A DNA stretch of 5,283 bases, taken from Candidatus Cloacimonadota bacterium (GTDB taxonomy: Bacteria > Cloacimonadota > Cloacimonadia > Cloacimonadales > TCS61). Position 1 is the stretch's first letter, and the number at the start of each line of letters is the position of its first letter. A model generated the notes under the pieces. It was not told the DNA's origin, did not search any database, and was given only the letters and a program-made list of their open reading frames with translations. Made by a program: the position numbers and the translations under genes. The DNA is taken from assembly GCA_014382915.1 (NCBI GenBank), contig JACNIV010000101.1:1-5283 (forward strand), given 5' to 3'. This document shows positions 5,163 to 5,283 of this stretch, piece after piece.

Positions 5163-5283
5163 TTTTTCTCCTTTGTTTCTTTAGTAATATTTAATAACTG
5201 ACGCTGTTTGTTTGATTTTTAATTTCGCCTAAAGCGGGCGTGACACTATGATAAACTCGCAAACGTATCGAAGCGGAACATCG
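5163..5283. other. upstream region of the hypothetical gene, no gene seen
   Basis: The 121 bases up to the right edge contain no convincing reading frame. On the minus strand there is an AT-rich segment (TTATTAAATATTAC, about 5185-5198) that could hold a -10 element, but no recognisable -35 at proper spacing. The CGCCTAA...GTGACACT element lies within it. The outermost bases (5250-5283) are more GC-rich and may belong to another unit cut by the window edge. Confidence 0.4.
5226..5247. repeat. right copy of the flanking inverted repeat (CGCCTAA...GTGACACT)
   Basis: CGCCTAA at 5226-5232 and GTGACACT at 5240-5247 mirror the left element at 4495-4514. Read on the minus strand, it resembles the 3' half of an attC site (inner box, spacer, then TTTAGGC where GTTRRRY is expected), so its core G is missing. 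It lies 64 bases upstream of the ATG at 5162. Confidence 0.35.

Overview
The window reads as a bacterial chromosome fragment of moderately low GC. Starts are preceded by AGGAG/AAGGA-type ribosome binding sites, and three of the seven assignable starts use TTG or GTG. The host cannot be named from sequence alone. The MATE and GGDEF proteins and the TTG starts would suit an uncultured anaerobe (Cloacimonadota-like or another FCB-type lineage is a weak guess only). Every supported gene lies on the minus strand, so transcription runs from high to low coordinates.

Region A (1-3174) is an ordinary, tightly packed operon. In transcription order it holds a MATE-family Na+/H+-coupled multidrug exporter (3174-1798), a MmcQ/YjbR-family small protein overlapping it by 14 bases (1811-1455), a membrane diguanylate cyclase with a C-terminal GGEEF domain (1445-138), and the first 38 codons of a charged, probably coiled-coil protein that runs off the left edge (116-1). 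The spacing suggests co-transcription and translational coupling. The encoded functions do not form an obvious single pathway.

Region B (3175-3379) is a 205-base intergenic stretch with two compact hairpins and only a poor candidate promoter. Region C (3380-5283) is visibly more AT-rich and looks like accessory DNA. It holds two blocks. The first is a two-gene unit, a 100-residue basic protein with a DUF6788-like LPKGSL...YYLxYR...YIGK core and a 230-residue nucleotidyltransferase-fold protein (GS plus TTDVDF), joined by a 4-base GTGA overlap. This layout resembles toxin-antitoxin modules of the AbiE/MNT kind. The second is an unrecognised 129-codon gene whose reading continues in the -1 frame for 78 more codons, so it is probably a ~207-residue gene broken by a one-base indel.

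The two blocks are separated by a dense cluster of GCCTAAC/GTTAGGC boxes at 4381-4514, arranged as two 38-base inverted repeats with an exact 54-base period. A related CGCCTAA...GTGACACT element lies upstream of the broken gene near the right edge. These boxes match the outer core-site consensus of integron attC sites (RYYYAAC / GTTRRRY). A plausible but unproven reading is that region C is a small, degraded cassette-like array carrying a toxin-antitoxin-like pair. The alternative is that the repeats are operators of that pair, since they overlap its best promoter and sit against its ribosome binding site.
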